A DNA stretch of 64,000 nucleotides from Gemmatimonas sp. (GTDB lineage Bacteria; Gemmatimonadota; Gemmatimonadetes; Gemmatimonadales; Gemmatimonadaceae): positions 1 through 64,000 of the forward strand of contig JAABRL010000017.1 of the NCBI GenBank assembly GCA_011390935.1, given 5' to 3'. The translations under genes were made by a program, and so were the position numbers. The notes under the pieces are model-generated. The model saw nothing but the letters and a program-made list of their open reading frames with translations, was not told the origin of the DNA and did not search any database. Numbering within the stretch: the first letter of the stretch is position 1; each line of letters opens with the position of its first letter. This document shows, one piece after another, positions 9,675 through 17,955 of this stretch.

Positions 9675-9692
9675 CGGCGGCGGCTCCTCCTG

Positions 9693-10283
9693 CTACGGCT
9701 CGTGGCGGAGGGCGTCGGCCAGCCATGCCTGTGCGAAACGCAGGTCGCGCATCGCTGTCGGCGCGGACAGGCCCAGCGCCTCTCCAACTTCTTCCAGCGT
9801 GAGCCCTCCGAAATAGCGCAGCTCGACGGCGCGTGCCTGTCTCGGGTGTCGCTGCTCGAGCACCGTCAGTGCCTCGTCAAGCGCGAGCAGCGCGTCCGGA
9901 TCGGACTCGGCAGCGAGCGCTGCGTCGCCCAGCATTTCGGGTTCGAGCGGAACGTGCACGAGCGCACCGCCGCGCTTCTCGCGCCGTCGGCGTTTGGCGT
10001 GGTCGAGCAGCACGCGGCGCATCGCCGTTGACGCGACCGCGAAGAAATGCATGCGGTCCTGCCAGTCGACCGCGCCAGCCGCCTCAAGACGCAAGTACGC
10101 TTCGTGCACCAGCCCAACGCTGTCGAGCGTGTGATCGGTGCGTTCTCCTCGCAGTCGCGCACGCGCCATGTTGCGCAGCTCGCGATACACGAGGGGTAGC
10201 ACCGAGTCGCGAGCAGCGATGTCGCCGCCGCGCCAGCGACGGAGATGCGTGGTCAGGTCAGCGGGCGAAACGGGTTCGGACAT
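9693..10283 (-). CDS. ECF-type RNA polymerase sigma factor (TIGR02999-like)
   Basis: This is a 196-residue sigma factor. Region 2 (residues about 25-95) ends in the block MHFFAVASTAMRRVLLDHAK followed by RRRREKRGG, characteristic of the ECF group common in Acidobacteria, Planctomycetes and Gemmatimonadota. Region 4 (about 135-190) is LEQRHPRQARAVELRYFGGL followed by the HTH TLEEVGEALGLSAPTAMRDL. It should direct RNA polymerase to a small regulon. No anti-sigma gene is adjacent. It ends 18 bases from the convergent kinase-ATPase gene, and phosphorylation of sigma factors of this group by linked kinases is a known theme, though here it is only inferred. Confidence 0.9.
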   Translation of the reverse strand: MSEPVSPADLTTHLRRWRGGDIAARDSVLPLVYRELRNMARARLRGERTDHTLDSVGLVHEAYLRLEAAGAVDWQDRMHFFAVASTAMRRVLLDHAKRRRREKRGGALVHVPLEPEMLGDAALAAESDPDALLALDEALTVLEQRHPRQARAVELRYFGGLTLEEVGEALGLSAPTAMRDLRFAQAWLADALRHEP

Positions 10284-10411
10284 CGGGCAACAGTGCGCTG
10301 GGAGCAGTGAGCGGGGCGTGCGTGAGGCAGGCGCGGCCCACGGGTTCCCGTGAGCAGATCCGGGAGTGGACACGCCCGCATACAAGAAGCGACGCCGCCG
10401 TCCTGAATATT

Positions 10412-10936
10412 TCACCGCTCCGCCCCGCCCCGCTCGCCGACCATGGGCACCCCCGTCGCCGCTGCGTCCACATACGCCGACGCGGCCCCATGGCGGTACA
10501 CGAGCTCGCCGCCGGAATGCCCGACGCGGTACCCGACGAACAGCAACCCCAGCGCGCCCGCTGTTGCCACCACGCGGGCTGTCGATCCCACACGACCGCC
10601 AAGCAGTCCCACGGCTGCCACGCCCAGCACGGCGACCGACAACCACAGAAACTGTTCAGCGGCGTCTTCGTGCGTGTCCAGCGCCGCGTCGGGCACGACG
10701 GCCTCTACCGCATCCTCCTGATCCTCACCCGTCTCCATCGAGGCCCAGGCGCTGATCGACAGCGCCGCGAACATGGCAGCGGCTACGCCCCAGCTTCGCA
10801 GTGGGCGCGCTCCACGGTGCACCGCCACGAGGGCCACCACGGCGAAAATCGGAAGAAGGACCGCGAGCGCCATTGGCAGGTGGACGATGGCCGGGTGCAG
10901 CGGCGTGGGAATGAGTGAACTGAGCGGTGCGAGCAT
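10412..10936 (-). CDS. DUF2231-like integral membrane protein
   Basis: The start at 10936 is set by AGGAGG five bases upstream. The 174-residue product opens with LIPTPLHPAIVHLPMALAVL, the signature start of DUF2231 membrane proteins, and has about four hydrophobic helices (around 15-35, 48-65, 97-115, 120-137). An acidic loop (METGEDQEDAVEAVVPDA) lies between helices 2 and 3. The family is found next to cytochrome and heme-related genes in other genomes, but the role is not known. It lies upstream of the sigma factor gene on the same strand with a 128-base gap. Confidence 0.7.
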   Translation of the reverse strand: MLAPLSSLIPTPLHPAIVHLPMALAVLLPIFAVVALVAVHRGARPLRSWGVAAAMFAALSISAWASMETGEDQEDAVEAVVPDAALDTHEDAAEQFLWLSVAVLGVAAVGLLGGRVGSTARVVATAGALGLLFVGYRVGHSGGELVYRHGAASAYVDAAATGVPMVGERGGAER

Positions 10937-11113
10937 GGATGCCTCCTGAAGAGCCAGACCCAGGTGAATCCCGGGCCTCGACCGAAGCATTGGGCCATCG
11001 CCCGCCATCGACCATCCGACATGTGTCGCAACGTGTGATCTCTGCCGCACCTGACCGAGGTATCCGGCGAATGCCTGATGGCGCCTATCGTCGCCCATCC
11101 CGATTGTTCAGGG

Positions 11114-11677
11114 ATGGAATCAGAACCCGAAACGGACGTGGATGAGGGACGCCTTCGCCTGCTTGTGCTCGCGATTCTGGCGCTGGTGGTGGTGGGTAGC
11201 GCCTTCGACCTCTACATGGATGCTCCCGACGACCTGCTCTCGGTGCATGTCCTCGTGGAGCTGGCACTCATGCTGACCAGCGCCACAGTGGGCGTGGTCC
11301 TGTGGCGCGCGTGGCGACAAACGGCACGACAGCTCACGGTCACCCGAGAGTCCCTCGAAGCGTCTCAGGCCGATCGCGCAGCCTGGCGCGCGCGTGCTGA
11401 ACAGGCGCTGCACGGACTCGGACAGGCCATTGACGAGCAGTTTGACGTCTGGGCGCTCACGCCAAGCGAGCGCGAGGTCGCGCTCCTGATTCTCAAGGGA
11501 TACGGGCACAAGCAGGTGGCTGCCCGCACCAATCGCAGCGAGCGCACAGTGCGGCAGCACGCGGTGTCGGTGTACAGCAAGTCCGGACAAGGGGGCCGCG
11601 CCGAACTCGCCGCGTTCTTCCTGGAGGGACTCATGCTGCCGGCGGCGCCGATACCGACCCACGATCGCGACACATGA
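11114..11677 (+). CDS. Membrane-anchored LuxR/FixJ-type HTH regulator
   Basis: The protein of 187 residues has two N-terminal membrane helices (LRLLVLAILALVVVGSAFDL, and the span ending VGVVLWRAW), then a coiled linker (RQLTVTRESLEASQADRAAW). A C-terminal LuxR-type HTH follows: LTPSEREVALLILKGYGHKQ, then VAARTNRSERTVRQHAVSVY. There is no receiver or known ligand domain, so it probably senses something at the membrane or through a partner. An AGGG sequence directly precedes the ATG at 11114. It is divergent from the DUF2231 gene. Confidence 0.8.
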   Translation: MESEPETDVDEGRLRLLVLAILALVVVGSAFDLYMDAPDDLLSVHVLVELALMLTSATVGVVLWRAWRQTARQLTVTRESLEASQADRAAWRARAEQALHGLGQAIDEQFDVWALTPSEREVALLILKGYGHKQVAARTNRSERTVRQHAVSVYSKSGQGGRAELAAFFLEGLMLPAAPIPTHDRDT

Positions 11678-11792
11678 CGCGATTCGCACCGCTGGGACAC
11701 ATGTCGGATGGCCCGGCGCGACTCGAATCGGCACGGTTCAGCCGAGCGAGCGGGATCGCCCCGCAGCGCTTATCCCGTACCGGAGCTTCCCC

Positions 11793-12335
11793 ATGTTTGC
11801 ACGCGATGATTCGGACCGCGACGCGCCGTCGCCCGCCACCCGCCGCAGTTCCTGCATTCACCAACTCGATCGGCGCACATTCCTGCAACGTGCCGCGCTT
11901 GGCGCGGTGGCAGCGCTGGTCGCCGAGGGGTTTGCGCCATCGTTCGCGCTGGCCGAGCACGTTGCCCAGCTCACGCCAATCGGCGCGGTGGGCACGGCGC
12001 GGACCTATGACATTCCGGCGCAGGACGGGGTGTTCGTCGACGTGGCGGGCGAGGTCGCACTCGCGCGGTCCGGCGGGCGGCTGTTCGCGTTTTCGCTGGC
12101 GTGCCCGCATCGAGGTGCCACCTTGCAATGGAAGACGGGTGAGCAGCGCTTCTTCTGCCCCAAGCACAAGGCCCGCTTCACGACCGACGGAGCGCATGCG
12201 AGCGGACGGGCCACGGCGGATCTGGATCGCTTCGCCCTGCAGCGTGCGGGCGCCCAGGTGATCGTCGCCCTTGATCAGCCGCTGGAGGCGAAGTCTGATC
12301 CGGCGGCGTGGGCAGTAGCCGTGCTGGTGCTGTGA
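11793..12335 (+). CDS. Rieske [2Fe-2S] protein with Tat-like signal
   Basis: The N-terminus holds a twin-arginine-type signal (DRRTFLQRAALGAVAALVAE), which suggests export of a folded iron-sulfur protein. The Rieske cluster ligands are Cys104 and His106 in ACPHRGATL, and Cys122 and His125 in FFCPKHKARF. The spacing is shorter than in bc1-complex Rieske subunits and resembles stand-alone periplasmic Rieske proteins. No cytochrome b or oxygenase gene is adjacent. Its stop codon is fused to the next start (TGATG at 12333-12337), so it is coupled to the VIT1-family transporter gene. That pairing hints at iron or redox handling. Confidence 0.85.
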   Translation: MFARDDSDRDAPSPATRRSSCIHQLDRRTFLQRAALGAVAALVAEGFAPSFALAEHVAQLTPIGAVGTARTYDIPAQDGVFVDVAGEVALARSGGRLFAFSLACPHRGATLQWKTGEQRFFCPKHKARFTTDGAHASGRATADLDRFALQRAGAQVIVALDQPLEAKSDPAAWAVAVLVL

Positions 12336-13036
12336 TGTCGCGCCTTCACACCCATCCCGAGTCGCATCTGGTCTCGCGCATCGGATGGCTGCGCGCGGCG
12401 GTCCTTGGCGCCAACGACGGTATCGTGTCTACCGCGAGTCTGATCGTCGGCGTAGCCGCCGCTTCCGCCGCCACGTCCGAGATTCTGGTGGCGGGCGTCG
12501 CAGGTCTCGTGGCCGGCGCCATGTCGATGGCAGCCGGCGAGTACGTGTCGGTGAGCTCGCAATCCGACACCGAACAGGCCGATCTGGCACGAGAGCGGGC
12601 AGAGCTCGAGACGCAGCCCGAGTTCGAGCGCGCGGAGCTCGCGCAGATCTACATCGACCGTGGCGTGGCGGCCGATCTGGCCGTGCAGGTGGCTGATCAG
12701 CTAATGGTGAAGGACGCCTTGGGAGCGCACGCGCGCGACGAACTGGGCATTTCCGAGGTGACCGCCGCGCGCCCTGTGCAGGCCGCGTTGATATCGGCGG
12801 CGACGTTTGCCGTCGGTGCCGCGATGCCGCTGACGATGGTTCTGCTGATGCCCCGCGGGGCGTTGGTGCTGTGGGTCTCCATCGCTTCGCTGCTGTTTCT
12901 CGCACTGCTCGGCGCGATCGGCGCACGAGCGGGTGGCGCGAATGTACGGAAGGCTACGCTGCGCGTCACCGTCTGGGGCGCGCTCGCGATGGCGCTGACC
13001 GCCGGAATCGGCGCGCTTTTCGGCACGGTAGGGTAG
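12335..13036 (+). CDS. VIT1/CCC1-family iron/manganese transporter
   Basis: The 233-residue membrane protein starts at the ATG sharing one base with the upstream stop. The first helix carries the family hallmark AAVLGANDGIVSTASLIVGV, and the second AGLVAGAMSMAAGEYVSVSS. A cytoplasmic acidic helix pair rich in Glu (ERAELETQPEFERAELAQIY) corresponds to the metal-binding domain between helices 2 and 3, and three further helices close the protein. Family members move Fe2+ or Mn2+ out of the cytoplasm. Co-translation with the Rieske gene supports a redox or metal function. Confidence 0.9.
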   Translation: MSRLHTHPESHLVSRIGWLRAAVLGANDGIVSTASLIVGVAAASAATSEILVAGVAGLVAGAMSMAAGEYVSVSSQSDTEQADLARERAELETQPEFERAELAQIYIDRGVAADLAVQVADQLMVKDALGAHARDELGISEVTAARPVQAALISAATFAVGAAMPLTMVLLMPRGALVLWVSIASLLFLALLGAIGARAGGANVRKATLRVTVWGALAMALTAGIGALFGTVG

Positions 13037-13384
13037 GCGGGCCGAGCGCAGCGCATTGGCGAAACCTGCACCGAAAGGATGAGCGGCGGGAACCAGCCAG
13101 AGGAAAGATGCTCTGCTTGCCGATCGTTGTCGCTGGCAACGGACGACATGGGAACGTTGGTGTCGTCCCCAACCCGGCAGGTTCGTGCGATGGTGGGTGT
13201 CGCCACGCGGGTCGCCGCTCGTGAGCTCCGGACGTGCCCCCCCACCGAGGCGTTGCGCCCACTGCTGGCGATCGTGGTTTGTCGGGGGGATTACCCGAGC
13301 CGGCACCCAGCGCTTGCCTTTCGTTGAGACGTCGCCGAGACTGTCCCTATAGCTCGGATATCCCTCATTGTCCTGGAGACGACA
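13037..13384. other. Intergenic stretch with no recognisable gene
   Basis: The 348 bases between the VIT1-like gene and the MetOD1 gene show no conserved protein motif or structured RNA family that I recognise. The last 60 bases presumably hold the promoter of the signalling pair downstream. Confidence 0.4.
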
Positions 13385-13915
13385 ATGGCAGACTCCTCAC
13401 CGGCGACGAAGCTGGCGGGACTTGATGTGCGCCTTGAGCGGGATGTCTTCCTGCGCGCCATGCTGCGCGAACTGGCCGGCACGCTGCAGGATGTGGTCGG
13501 CCTCGATGAAGCCTCCGGTTTCATCAGCGTAGTCGGGCAGCGCATTGGCGACGAGTTGAACGCCAGCTACCGCGAGGCACTCGGCGTGCCGTCGCTTTCA
13601 CGCGAACAGGTCGCGGATGTGCTGGTCGACCTCAAGCACCGGATCAACGGCGACTTCAGCATTGTCGAGCAAGACGACGAACGCATCGTGTTCAGCAACA
13701 CGCGATGCCCGTTTGGCGACAAGGTGATTGACCGGCCGGCCCTTTGCATGATGACCTCCAACGTGTTCGGCAGCATCACGGCGGACAATCTCGGCTACGC
13801 GCGAGTCGTGCTCGAGGAAACCATCGCCGAGGGAGCGAACGGTTGCCGAGTGGTGGTGCACCTCACGACCGCCCGCGAGCCCCAGCCCGCTGGCCGCGAA
13901 TACTTCCGCGGCTAG
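13385..13915 (+). CDS. Methanogen output domain 1 (MetOD1)-like protein
   Basis: The 176-residue soluble protein has the features of the MetOD1 domain: a helical N-terminus (about 20-75) with [14 protein letters not shown], then a beta region with [30 protein letters not shown] and [16 protein letters not shown]. Conserved cysteines at CPFGD, LCMM and GCRV could bind a metal or a cluster. This domain normally sits next to or inside two-component proteins as an output or sensor module. Here it ends nine bases before the start of a hybrid histidine kinase gene, so the two are almost certainly co-expressed and probably partners. Confidence 0.75.
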   Translation: MADSSPATKLAGLDVRLERDVFLRAMLRELAGTLQDVVGLDEASGFISVVGQRIGDELNASYREALGVPSLSREQVADVLVDLKHRINGDFSIVEQDDERIVFSNTRCPFGDKVIDRPALCMMTSNVFGSITADNLGYARVVLEETIAEGANGCRVVVHLTTAREPQPAGREYFRG

Positions 13916-13923
13916 ACACGCTC

Positions 13924-15546
13924 ATGACCGCCGTTTCCTTTCTGTCCGCAGCGGAGTGGCTGCCGGACCCGATGCTGCTCGTGACCAGTGACGGCACCGT
14001 GCTTGGCGCCAACCGCGCAGCACGTCTGCTGCTGTGGGGGTCGGAGCTCGCGCATCAGCGCGACGTGTCGTTGTTGCCGTCGGTGCATGATGACGCGGAC
14101 TCCGTCGTGCAGCACCTCCGCGCCGGAGCGCGCTCGCGCCAGCCACTGCCGGGTGCGATGGCGTTGCATCGTGCGAACGAGGCACCACGTCGGTATCGAT
14201 ACACCGTGCGATTGCTCGAACCGGCAACGGCGGACACACCGCCCGTGCTGCTGTTGCACGTGCACGGGCAGGACGGTACGGCAACCCAGTTCAAGGAACT
14301 CAACGATCGGTTGGCGCAGCTGAACTCGGCGCTGCGACGCGAACGGGAAGCGGAAGCCGAGCGGCGCAAGCTCGAGTCGCAGATGCTGCAGACGCAGAAG
14401 CTCGAGAGTCTGGGTGTGCTTGCGGGTGGCATCGCACACGACTTCAACAATCTGCTCACCAGCGTGATCGGCTACTGCGATCTGGCGTCCGGCGAAGTGA
14501 AGCACAATACGGCGGCACGCGAGTTCCTGCAGGAGGCCGTCACCGGCGCGCGGCGTGCGGCCGAACTCACGCAGCAGATGCTGGCGTACTCGGGCAAGAG
14601 CACACTCACCGAGGGGCCGGTCCAGCTTTCGGCGCTCGTGGTGGACATCACGCGACTGCTCGAGGTCTCCATCTCCAAGAAGTGCGTGCTGCGCTACAGT
14701 CTGATGGAGGATCTTCCCACCTGCCGCGGGGATGTCACGCAGCTCCGGCAGGTCATCATGAACCTGATCATCAATGCATCGGACGCCATTGGTGACCGCA
14801 GCGGCGTCATCGCGCTGACCACCGGTGTCGCGTGGTGTGACAGCGCCTATCTCGCCGAGAACTTTCTGGACGACGATCTCAGCGAGGGATTGTATGTCCA
14901 TCTCGAAGTGGCGGATACCGGCAGCGGCATGTCGCCGGAAACACGGCAGCGAATTTTCGATCCGTTCTTCACCACGAAGTTTGCCGGTCGCGGACTGGGA
15001 CTGGCTGCGGTGCTTGGCATCGTGCGCGCGCACGGCGGCGCGATTCGCGTGTACAGCGAACTCGGACGCGGCACGACCTTCAAGCTGCTGTTGCCGGCTG
15101 CCGCGCAGATGGAGCAGCCGTCCGAGCTGCCGGCGCCGGAGCCGGCGTCGTGGCGTGGCACCGGATCGGTTCTCGTGGTCGATGACGAAGAGAGCATTCG
15201 CGGGCTCACGCGACACATGCTCGCAAAAATGGGATTCGAGGTGGCCACCGCTTCAGACGGACGGGAGGGTGTGGAGCTGTACCGACAGATGGCCGAGTCG
15301 AACCCCCTGGTGCTGCTCGACCTCACCATGCCACACCTCGACGGCGCGGCCGCGTTCACGCAGCTACGACGTATCCGCGCCGACGTCCGCGTGATTCTCA
15401 TGAGCGGCTACAGTGAACAGTCCATCGCGGAACAGTTCGCCGGGAAGGGCCCGCTCGGCTTCATCCAGAAACCGTTCCGGATGCATGAATTGCGGGATCT
15501 GGTACGAGCCACGTTGGAGCGTGCGGGGAGTAACGCGGCGTTGTAG
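13924..15546 (+). CDS. Hybrid sensor histidine kinase with C-terminal receiver
   Basis: This soluble kinase of 540 residues consists of an N-terminal PAS-like sensor (about 8-120, DPMLLVTSDGTVLGANRAAR), a coiled linker, a HisKA domain with phospho-acceptor His172 (GGIAHDFNNLLTSVIGY), and a HATPase domain. The HATPase has an N box (MNLIINASDAIGD), a G1 box (VADTGSGM) and a G2 box (GRGLGLAAVLGI). A receiver domain (about 418-535) carries phospho-acceptor Asp466 in VLLDLTMP and lysine in FIQKPF. Lacking membrane helices, it should sense a cytoplasmic cue, perhaps through the MetOD1 protein encoded immediately upstream. No separate response regulator gene is nearby, so the output may run through the receiver. 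Confidence 0.9.
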   Translation: MTAVSFLSAAEWLPDPMLLVTSDGTVLGANRAARLLLWGSELAHQRDVSLLPSVHDDADSVVQHLRAGARSRQPLPGAMALHRANEAPRRYRYTVRLLEPATADTPPVLLLHVHGQDGTATQFKELNDRLAQLNSALRREREAEAERRKLESQMLQTQKLESLGVLAGGIAHDFNNLLTSVIGYCDLASGEVKHNTAAREFLQEAVTGARRAAELTQQMLAYSGKSTLTEGPVQLSALVVDITRLLEVSISKKCVLRYSLMEDLPTCRGDVTQLRQVIMNLIINASDAIGDRSGVIALTTGVAWCDSAYLAENFLDDDLSEGLYVHLEVADTGSGMSPETRQRIFDPFFTTKFAGRGLGLAAVLGIVRAHGGAIRVYSELGRGTTFKLLLPAAAQMEQPSELPAPEPASWRGTGSVLVVDDEESIRGLTRHMLAKMGFEVATASDGREGVELYRQMAESNPLVLLDLTMPHLDGAAAFTQLRRIRADVRVILMSGYSEQSIAEQFAGKGPLGFIQKPFRMHELRDLVRATLERAGSNAAL

Positions 15547-15575
15547 CACGCCGCGTCATTCGGACAGTGGTCGCA

Positions 15576-16840
15576 CTACGCACTTCGGGCGGCATGCGAG
15601 CCCGCAACAATGTGTGCGACATCGTGCTCCCCGGTGCGTAGCGTCAACACCGTCACTTCGGGCGGCGTACCGAGTCGAAACGGAATGCCCCAAAAGTTCG
15701 TGCCGGGATTGATGTACAGCAGCGCACGTCCGCGTTGGTGCACCCCCATGGCGAGCTCCAGAAACGAGGACGCCAGACTCCAGTTGCGTTTCGGCAACGC
15801 GAGTTGCCCGTAGTGCGTGTGCCCGCTGAGGGTGAGATCGACACCGCGTTGTGCGAGCCCGGGCCACAGCGCGGGATTGTGCGCCAGTACGACCACGGCT
15901 TCGTGCGATGGCACATCGCGCAGCGTGCGCTCGAGATCCGGTGCGGCGGGATGCCGGGGTGCACCGCGACCGCCAGACGCCGCAGGATCGCCCGTGCCGG
16001 CGAGCCACAGGCGCGACCCGTTGCGATCGAGCGCGACGCTGTCGTTCACGAGCACGTGGATGCCCATCTCGCGCAGACCACGCGCGACACTCGGCCACCC
16101 TGCGTACACATCATGATTGCCCGCGATGGCATACACGCCGAGCGGCGCGCGCAAATCGCCGAGCGCCCGCGCGAACGGTGTGACATCGTCTGCAAAATCG
16201 TCCACCTGATCGCCTGTCATGACGATCAGATCGGGTGATGACTGGGCCACAGCGTCGGCAACGTTCGCAAGAAAGCGGCGCGACGTATGCGGACCGATGT
16301 GCAAATCGGAGAGCTGTGCGATGCGCAGCCCATCGAAGGCTGCCGGCAGTCGAGGCATGCGCACGTCGAGGTGGCGCGTCACCAGGCGACGGGAGCCGAG
16401 GTACCCGGCAATCGCCGTCGCGGTAAGCAACACGGCGGTCGCGGCGATAGCAGGCGCGCGAGAACGGCTGACGTGCCAAATGGGAGTCCGATCACTGCGC
16501 CGATCGTGCTGGCGAGGGCCAGCAGGGGAAGGGCGAGGAACAGGTACCAGAACGGACGCTGCACGAACAGTCGCAGCGCCGCGCCGGGGTAGATGCGCCC
16601 GCTCAAACCAAGGCTCAGCGGCCACAGGGGCAGGGCGCTGAGCAGGAACAGCATCGCCACAGTCGCCCAGCCACCGGGCAACACGGGGTGCAGTGCGAGG
16701 CCAATGGCCAGCCACGACAGCCCCATCCACACCCCGACAACGCCGAGCAGGGGGGCGAGAGGTATGCCGGGCGTGCGCTCGCGCTGCGCTTCGACGTCCA
16801 TGACGACCGTGGTGCTGGACACTGCGTTCTCCTTGGACAT
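15576..16840 (-). pseudogene. Membrane metallophosphoesterase (YkuE/YaeI type), frameshifted
   Basis: Two frames together make one normal protein. The first, from about 16840 to 16470, encodes four hydrophobic helices (for example LLGVVGVWMGLSWLAIGLAL). The second continues with another helix (AIAATAVLLTATAIAGYLGS) and the calcineurin-like phosphoesterase: QLSDLHIGPHTS, MTGDQVDDF, AGNHDVY, LAHNP and LSGHTHYGQL, all metal ligands present. The frames cross near 16440-16485, between IGLPFGTS and SRSRAPA. A GTG at 16822, preceded by AAGGAG six bases upstream, is a better start than the ATG at 16840. Relatives cleave lipid-linked or UDP-sugar phosphates at the membrane. The gene is either a recent pseudogene or contains a one-base sequence error. 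Confidence 0.75.
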
Positions 16841-16863
16841 TTAGACACGATGTGTAGTTTTGT

Positions 16864-16892
16864 AATATTGACAAACTAACGAGAGTTGTCAA
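16864..16892 (-). promoter_or_regulatory. TetR-type operator overlapping a promoter
   Basis: TTGACAA at 16868-16874 and TTGTCAA at 16886-16892 form a perfect 7-bp inverted repeat with an 11-base spacer, between the divergent metallophosphoesterase and TetR genes. Read on the minus strand it also contains TTGACA, 17 bases, then AATATT: a good sigma-70-like promoter for the phosphoesterase gene. A repressor bound to the repeat would cover both elements. The neighbouring TetR protein is the obvious candidate. Confidence 0.6.
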
Positions 16893-16901
16893 GTTGTACA
16901 C

Positions 16902-17462
16902 ATGTCCATTGGCCAGGAGTCGCTCATCGAAGCGGCGATACGCGTGATTCAGCGGTATGGTATCCGTCGCACCACGATGCACGATGTCGCGGTCGAGGCG
17001 GGTGTGTCGCGGCAAACGCTGTATACGGTGTTCAGCAACAAAGAGGCGCTGCTGCGTGGGACGGTGCGTCTGATCGCGGATCGGTCACTCGAGACGATCG
17101 AGCGTGACTGCACCGCAACCACATCGCTCTCGGCACAGCTCGACGTGATCTTTCACGAGCTCGCCGTGCGTCCATATCAGCTGGTCCACACCTCGCCCGA
17201 AGCGAACGACATTGTGGAAGGGCTCACGGCCGCGTGCGCGGAGGAGGTCCATGACGCGGGGCGGCGATCCCGCGCACTGCTCGCGCAATTGTTCGCCTCG
17301 TACGATGCACCGCTGAACGCCGCCAATACGTCGGTCGAGCAGTTCGCGGATTTTCTGCACACCACGCTGAGTGGGATCAAGAAGCTCGCGCGCGACGAGA
17401 CGCACTTGCAGGCGTCGCTGGCCACACTGAAACGCATGGTGGTGCTACTGCTGCGGGCGTGA
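16902..17462 (+). CDS. TetR/AcrR-family transcriptional regulator
   Basis: The regulator has 186 residues. The N-terminal HTH (residues about 8-55) is SLIEAAIRVIQRYGIRRTTM followed by HDVAVEAGVSRQTLYTVFSN and KEALL, the standard TetR pattern. The helical C-terminal ligand and dimer domain has no recognisable ligand signature. No clear ribosome binding site precedes the ATG. Divergent placement from the metallophosphoesterase gene and the palindrome between them suggest that it controls that gene and itself. Confidence 0.9.
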   Translation: MSIGQESLIEAAIRVIQRYGIRRTTMHDVAVEAGVSRQTLYTVFSNKEALLRGTVRLIADRSLETIERDCTATTSLSAQLDVIFHELAVRPYQLVHTSPEANDIVEGLTAACAEEVHDAGRRSRALLAQLFASYDAPLNAANTSVEQFADFLHTTLSGIKKLARDETHLQASLATLKRMVVLLLRA

Positions 17463-17535
17463 GTGGTGGCGGTATGGCGTCGCCGTCGACCATGACCACT
17501 CGGTGATCCTTCCGCGTCAAGCTGCGGACGCTTGA

Positions 17536-17682
17536 GATACCTATAGGTTTCTTCAGCATGAAGATACGTATAGATATACACAAAATATATCCATAGCTAT
17601 CTTTTATAGACTTAGAGAAACCTATTGATGTCACAACAAGAAACCTATATATTTCTATGCCAATAAGAAACCTATAGGTATC
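17536..17682 (+). promoter_or_regulatory. Array of six HipB-type palindromic operators (GAWACC-TATA-GGTWTC)
   Basis: An AT-rich island in a GC-rich region holds six copies of a 16-bp palindrome starting at 17536, 17563, 17586, 17617, 17640 and 17667. The first and last are nearly perfect (GATACCTATAGGTTTC, GAAACCTATAGGTATC); the inner ones are degenerate in one arm. Start-to-start spacings are 27, 23, 31, 23 and 27 bases. The last copy ends three bases before the hipB start codon, leaving no ribosome binding site, so the mRNA may be leaderless. The architecture fits cooperative autorepression by a HipB dimer, as known for E. coli hipBA. Confidence 0.75.
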
Positions 17683-17685
17683 TTC

Positions 17686-17955
17686 ATGGCAAACTTCCCC
17701 ATCGGCAGCGGTGAACAGCTCCGCGCCTACCTGAAGGCGCTGCGCAAGATGCGCGGCATGACGCAGCAGGATCTCGCCGACCGTCTCGGTGTCACGCGTC
17801 CTCGCGTGTGGAAGATCGAGCAGTCCCCGGGAGACGTGACCCTGACCAATCTCCTATCGGTGTTCACGGCGCTTGGTGTGCAGCTCACACTGCACGATCC
17901 AGGTGACGCGAAGCGAGACCCACAGATCCCGACGCCGCGCGGGAGCTGGAAGTGA
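17686..17955 (+). CDS. hipB: HipB-like antitoxin (XRE-family HTH)
   Basis: An 89-residue DNA-binding protein. The HTH is LRAYLKALRKMRGMTQQDLA followed by DRLGVTRPRVWKIEQ; the recognition helix is TRPRVWKIEQ. After it comes the HipB-like dimer strand ALGVQLTLHDP. It should neutralise the HipA kinase encoded next and repress the operon through the palindromes upstream. The hipA start overlaps its stop by four bases (GTGA at 17952-17955). A second paralogue lies at 23699 with a different recognition helix. Confidence 0.9.
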   Translation: MANFPIGSGEQLRAYLKALRKMRGMTQQDLADRLGVTRPRVWKIEQSPGDVTLTNLLSVFTALGVQLTLHDPGDAKRDPQIPTPRGSWK

